From Nitrospira sp. (lineage in GTDB: Bacteria > Nitrospirota > Nitrospiria > Nitrospirales > Nitrospiraceae), in assembly GCA_005116835.1 (NCBI GenBank), contig SWDM01000004.1, positions 28,749-92,748 on the forward strand: DNA of 64,000 bases, written 5' to 3'. The notes under the pieces are model-generated. The model had not been told where the DNA came from. It did no database searches and saw only the letters and a program-made list of their open reading frames with translations. This document shows positions 61,350 to 64,000 of this stretch, in pieces. Each line of letters opens with the position of its first letter. Position 1 is the first letter of the stretch. The translations under genes and the position numbers were made by a program.

Positions 61350-61733
61350 TTATATCTTCGTGATTCGAATGGTCGGAGCATCCATGACCCGCCGCAGCAC
61401 CGAGGCATCCCCGATAATGCGCCCGATGACGTTGACGCGATCGGCCGGGACCGGATCTTGCCCCATACTCATCGGCGTGCGCCCAAAGAAGATGGCCAAG
61501 ACCTGGCCCGCTCCCCAGAAAGCGACATCGCCGACCTTAACCTGATTCGTCGCCGTCTCTCGATGGTCTTTCACCCCTGCCAGCTTAAAATAGAACTCTT
61601 CGCCCCATGTATTGACCGGGCTTTCAACCGGCAATGCGGCATAGACTTCATTCGCTGTTTTTGTCGCCTTGAGCTCCGCATCGAGCTGCACCGTTCCGAC
61701 CGTAATGCGTATCTTGTTGGAGTTGTCAGCCAT
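61350..61733 (-). CDS. Cyclophilin-like fold small protein (DUF3830/TM1367 type)
   Basis: Predicted 127-aa soluble beta-barrel protein. KIRITVGTVQLDAELKATKT, ANEVYAALPVESPVNTWGEE, KVGDVAFWGAGQVLAIFFG match the cyclophilin-like domain, a fold without the usual isomerase residues. GGAAG precedes the ATG at 61731-61733; an upstream codon eight residues earlier is also in frame. Function unknown. Confidence 0.75.
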   Translation of the reverse strand: MADNSNKIRITVGTVQLDAELKATKTANEVYAALPVESPVNTWGEEFYFKLAGVKDHRETATNQVKVGDVAFWGAGQVLAIFFGRTPMSMGQDPVPADRVNVIGRIIGDASVLRRVMDAPTIRITKI

Positions 61734-61835
61734 TGGCTTCCATGGTGTGTCCGACATCGACCTGAGAAAACCCGCTCAGGACGCGGACTTTAGCTTGTTT
61801 ATTCAGTGAAATCAAGGCTACAATCCCCAGATTAT

Positions 61836-62642
61836 ATGATCGCGTCATCCTTCGTACTGCTCAAAGGCATCGGCCAAAGTTCTGAACGCCGTCTGTGGCA
61901 AGAGGGCATTCTCGATTGGGCTTCATTTCTCCAATCTCCGACCCTGCCCGGCATCTCGCAGACCAGAAAAGAGTGGTATGACCGCGAACTTACCGTCGCC
62001 CAAACGCATTTGGAATTAGGCGACGCGCATTTCTTCAGCGCTTGTCTAAAGAGTCGTGAGCATTGGCGCCTCTTCGATACGTTCCGCCCTCGCGCGCTCT
62101 ACCTGGATATCGAAACGACGGGGATGTCCGCGCGCGAAGGGCACGTCACCGTGGTCGGATTGTATCGAAACGGTCACATGACGAGCCTGGTCCGGGGAGA
62201 AACGCTGACGGAGGACCGCTTGCATGCGGAACTGGAACAGACAGACATCCTCGTCACCTTCTTCGGCAGCGGTTTCGACATTCCCTACTTGCAGGCAAAG
62301 TTTCCCCGGCTCAATTTCAAGAAGCCCCACTTCGATCTCTGTTTCGCCGCGCGCAGACTCGGCATGCAGGGAGGGCTCAAACACATCGAACGCGAGGTCC
62401 AGATTGAGCGAGCGGCCGATGTGACGGGACTCGACGGATGGGAAGCCGTCCGCTTGTGGCACCGGTGGTGCGCGGGAGATGAAGCCGCGCGCGATCTCCT
62501 GCTGAGGTACAACGAAGCCGACACCAAAAACCTCGAACCGCTCGCATCCTTGATCTACGACCGGATGGTTGCCAGATTCGGTCCGTCCTCTATGGGAATT
62601 CTACCGACCCCCCGCCGAGAACCGAACGAGGTTGCTCCGTGA
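61836..62642 (+). CDS. YprB-like DEDD-family exonuclease domain protein
   Basis: Predicted 268-aa protein. An N-terminal helix-hairpin-like segment (LLKGIGQSSERRLWQEGILD) precedes an RNase H-like exonuclease core: ALYLDIETTG, TFFGSGFDIPYLQ, FDLCFAARRLG, and YNEADTKNLEPL, giving the DEDD set of acidic residues. YprB-like proteins are predicted 3'-5' exonucleases for nucleic acid. An earlier in-frame GTG exists but lacks a binding site. Its stop overlaps the next start as GTGA. Confidence 0.8.
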   Translation: MIASSFVLLKGIGQSSERRLWQEGILDWASFLQSPTLPGISQTRKEWYDRELTVAQTHLELGDAHFFSACLKSREHWRLFDTFRPRALYLDIETTGMSAREGHVTVVGLYRNGHMTSLVRGETLTEDRLHAELEQTDILVTFFGSGFDIPYLQAKFPRLNFKKPHFDLCFAARRLGMQGGLKHIEREVQIERAADVTGLDGWEAVRLWHRWCAGDEAARDLLLRYNEADTKNLEPLASLIYDRMVARFGPSSMGILPTPRREPNEVAP

Positions 62643-63397
62643 CAGAGCCCCAGCAATGGACCGGAATCGGTCGAACAGAGAAAGGTCATGTCCGAACGTC
62701 GAACCAGGACGCGCTGGCCCTCTTGAATGATTGCGGAGTCTGGCTCGTGGCAGACGGAATGAGCGGGCACCCGGCAGGAGATATTGCAGCCCAAAATGCC
62801 GTGACCGCCGCTTCTCAGAGGGCATTGGAACGGGCTGCGTGGCTCCGCGAGCATCCGGAAGCCGCAGCCGAATTCACTGCTGACCTCGTGACAAGCGCCA
62901 ACCGGCGAGTCCACGGACTCATGCTGGCAGACCCGTCATTAAAAGGGATGGGCACAACACTCGTCGCGCTGACAATGGCGCCGGCATCGACGTCGGTCGC
63001 CCATATCGCCCACCTGGGAGATAGCCGCGCATACCTCTATCGCGAAAACCAGCTCACACAATTGACACGGGATCACACTCTCGTCCAGTCGTTTGTGCAG
63101 CGTGGCCTGATCGACGCCGCCACGGCGCTTGTTCATCCTGAGCGTCATATTCTGACCAAGGGACTGGGGATGGGTGTCGGCCTGAAGCCGGAACTGACCT
63201 CCATACCGATAACCCCTCGCGACATCATACTATTGTGCAGCGACGGACTGACGAAAATGTTGGAGGACGCAGCTATCGCATTGATTCTCTCCCGCGCAAA
63301 CGACAACCCCCACGAGGCCTGCCACGACCTGATCGAGGAAGCGCTGGACAGAGGGGGGGAAGATAATGTGACTGTAATCGTCGTGGTGTTTCATTAA
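62639..63397 (+). CDS. PP2C-family serine/threonine phosphatase
   Basis: Predicted 252-aa metal-dependent phosphatase. Motifs: VADGMSGHPAGDIA, KGMGTTLVAL, HLGDSRAYLYR, TRDHTLVQ, LCSDGLTKML and GGEDNVTVIVVVF; acidic residues for the metal pair are present. Stp1-like form; usually partner of a Hanks-type kinase, none of which is seen here. GTG start overlaps the exonuclease stop. Confidence 0.9.
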   Translation: MTEPQQWTGIGRTEKGHVRTSNQDALALLNDCGVWLVADGMSGHPAGDIAAQNAVTAASQRALERAAWLREHPEAAAEFTADLVTSANRRVHGLMLADPSLKGMGTTLVALTMAPASTSVAHIAHLGDSRAYLYRENQLTQLTRDHTLVQSFVQRGLIDAATALVHPERHILTKGLGMGVGLKPELTSIPITPRDIILLCSDGLTKMLEDAAIALILSRANDNPHEACHDLIEEALDRGGEDNVTVIVVVFH

Positions 63398-63623
63398 CCC
63401 AGATTCCTCAAGACGACTCATTGCAAATCGTCCCGAGAGTACCCTCTAGCCCCGTGCCTCCTGCCTAAACATTAGCATTTGCAGCGAAGCATGCATCAGT
63501 CGCGCAGGCGACCCTGGCCCCTAGCTTTTCCGTTGACAAGATGAGCCTGGCTGTGTAGCCTGCAATTCCTAACCAGTTCCTCCTCTCCCACCACAGAGGA
63601 GGCTACGATATCAAGAGGTTCTC

Positions 63624-64000
63624 ATGCTCGGGATTGTTCGCGGCACCCTGTTCGCCGCAGTATTAGTCTTGATGACCACCCAACCGATGATCGGCTTCGC
63701 CTATGACTCGGACGGTCCTGAAGCCGCCATCCGCACTTTAGTTCGCGCTAACGCCGAACTGGATATGGCTACCCTCTCTCGTTACATGGCACATGACGCC
63801 GATATCACCAGCTACACCATCGGCGGACGAAAGTATGTGGGATGGCCGGAGTTTCAGCATGACATGCAAGAAGAGTTTTCCTCCGTGGCCAAGCTTGAAA
63901 TTCCCATTACTGAGCTCAAGGTTTGGACGAAAGGAACTGTGGCCTGGTTTACCATGGAACTGGACTACATCCGCTACATAGGAGAGGGATCGGATCAACG
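63624..64000 (+). CDS. Secreted SnoaL/NTF2-like protein, partial at right edge
   Basis: ATG at 63624 with AAGAGG 8 bp upstream opens a frame that runs off the window. First 22 or so residues (GTLFAAVLVLMTTQPMIGFA) form a signal peptide. The next part, AAIRTLVRANAELDMATLSR and MAHDADITSYTIGG, looks like the NTF2-like fold of SnoaL/DUF4440 proteins. The C-terminus is missing. Function unknown. Confidence 0.7.
   Translation, partial: MLGIVRGTLFAAVLVLMTTQPMIGFAYDSDGPEAAIRTLVRANAELDMATLSRYMAHDADITSYTIGGRKYVGWPEFQHDMQEEFSSVAKLEIPITELKVWTKGTVAWFTMELDYIRYIGEGSDQ

Overview
The window looks like a chromosome segment of a Nitrospira-like bacterium (Nitrospirota). This is inference from gene content (tandem DUF507 genes, DUF3386, DUF5069, an HdrB-like CCG protein, many secreted c-type cytochrome and cupredoxin genes) and from unusual short-period repeats; no ribosomal marker is present. 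Most genes are GC-rich and housekeeping; one stretch (about 21.4-30.1 kb) is an accessory island with AT-richer genes.

Layout. 0.4-4.4 kb: tRNA-Pro, rdgB-rph, an HD-GYP response regulator. 4.5-10.8 kb: metH and small envelope proteins. 11.2-14.9 kb: a heme-oxygenase-like diiron protein coupled to a formylglycine-generating-enzyme-like protein, then mtnB-mtnD-mtnC of methionine salvage. 14.9-21.4 kb: small conserved proteins, hemW, a ClpS-like adaptor, DUF3386 and DUF5069, plus a decayed Ca2+/H+ exchanger fragment. 21.4-30.1 kb: accessory island made of small gene modules (higA with a higB remnant; a ParB-like + unknown + cytosine methyltransferase cluster; two broken ORF6N genes; an AlkC-like repair protein) separated by long hairpin repeats. 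30.1-31.8 kb: HdrB-like, cupin and coiled-coil genes.

32.0-40.9 kb holds the most interesting cluster: six genes in one direction encoding a monoheme cytochrome-porin fusion resembling Cyc2, a diheme cytochrome c, two paralogous cupredoxin-like proteins, a hybrid histidine kinase with Hpt domain, and a REC-PAS-GGDEF-EAL regulator. A PilZ gene lies just upstream. Read together it looks like a candidate outer-membrane electron conduit with its own phosphorelay and c-di-GMP output.

41-64 kb is mostly minus-strand housekeeping: rtcB-archease, sdhB, an M24 peptidase, AsmA, a cyclophilin, tatC, rimI, tsaB, radA, terC with an AP2-type protein, bcp, DUF507 genes, then a plus-strand YprB-like exonuclease, a PP2C phosphatase and a secreted protein cut by the right edge.

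The window is rich in intergenic repeats: 9-bp-period palindromes, two 7-bp-period families (some of which encode signal peptides), a roughly 120-bp CAGGATGCT element in three copies, and long-stem hairpins with a conserved core but differing, self-complementary stems.
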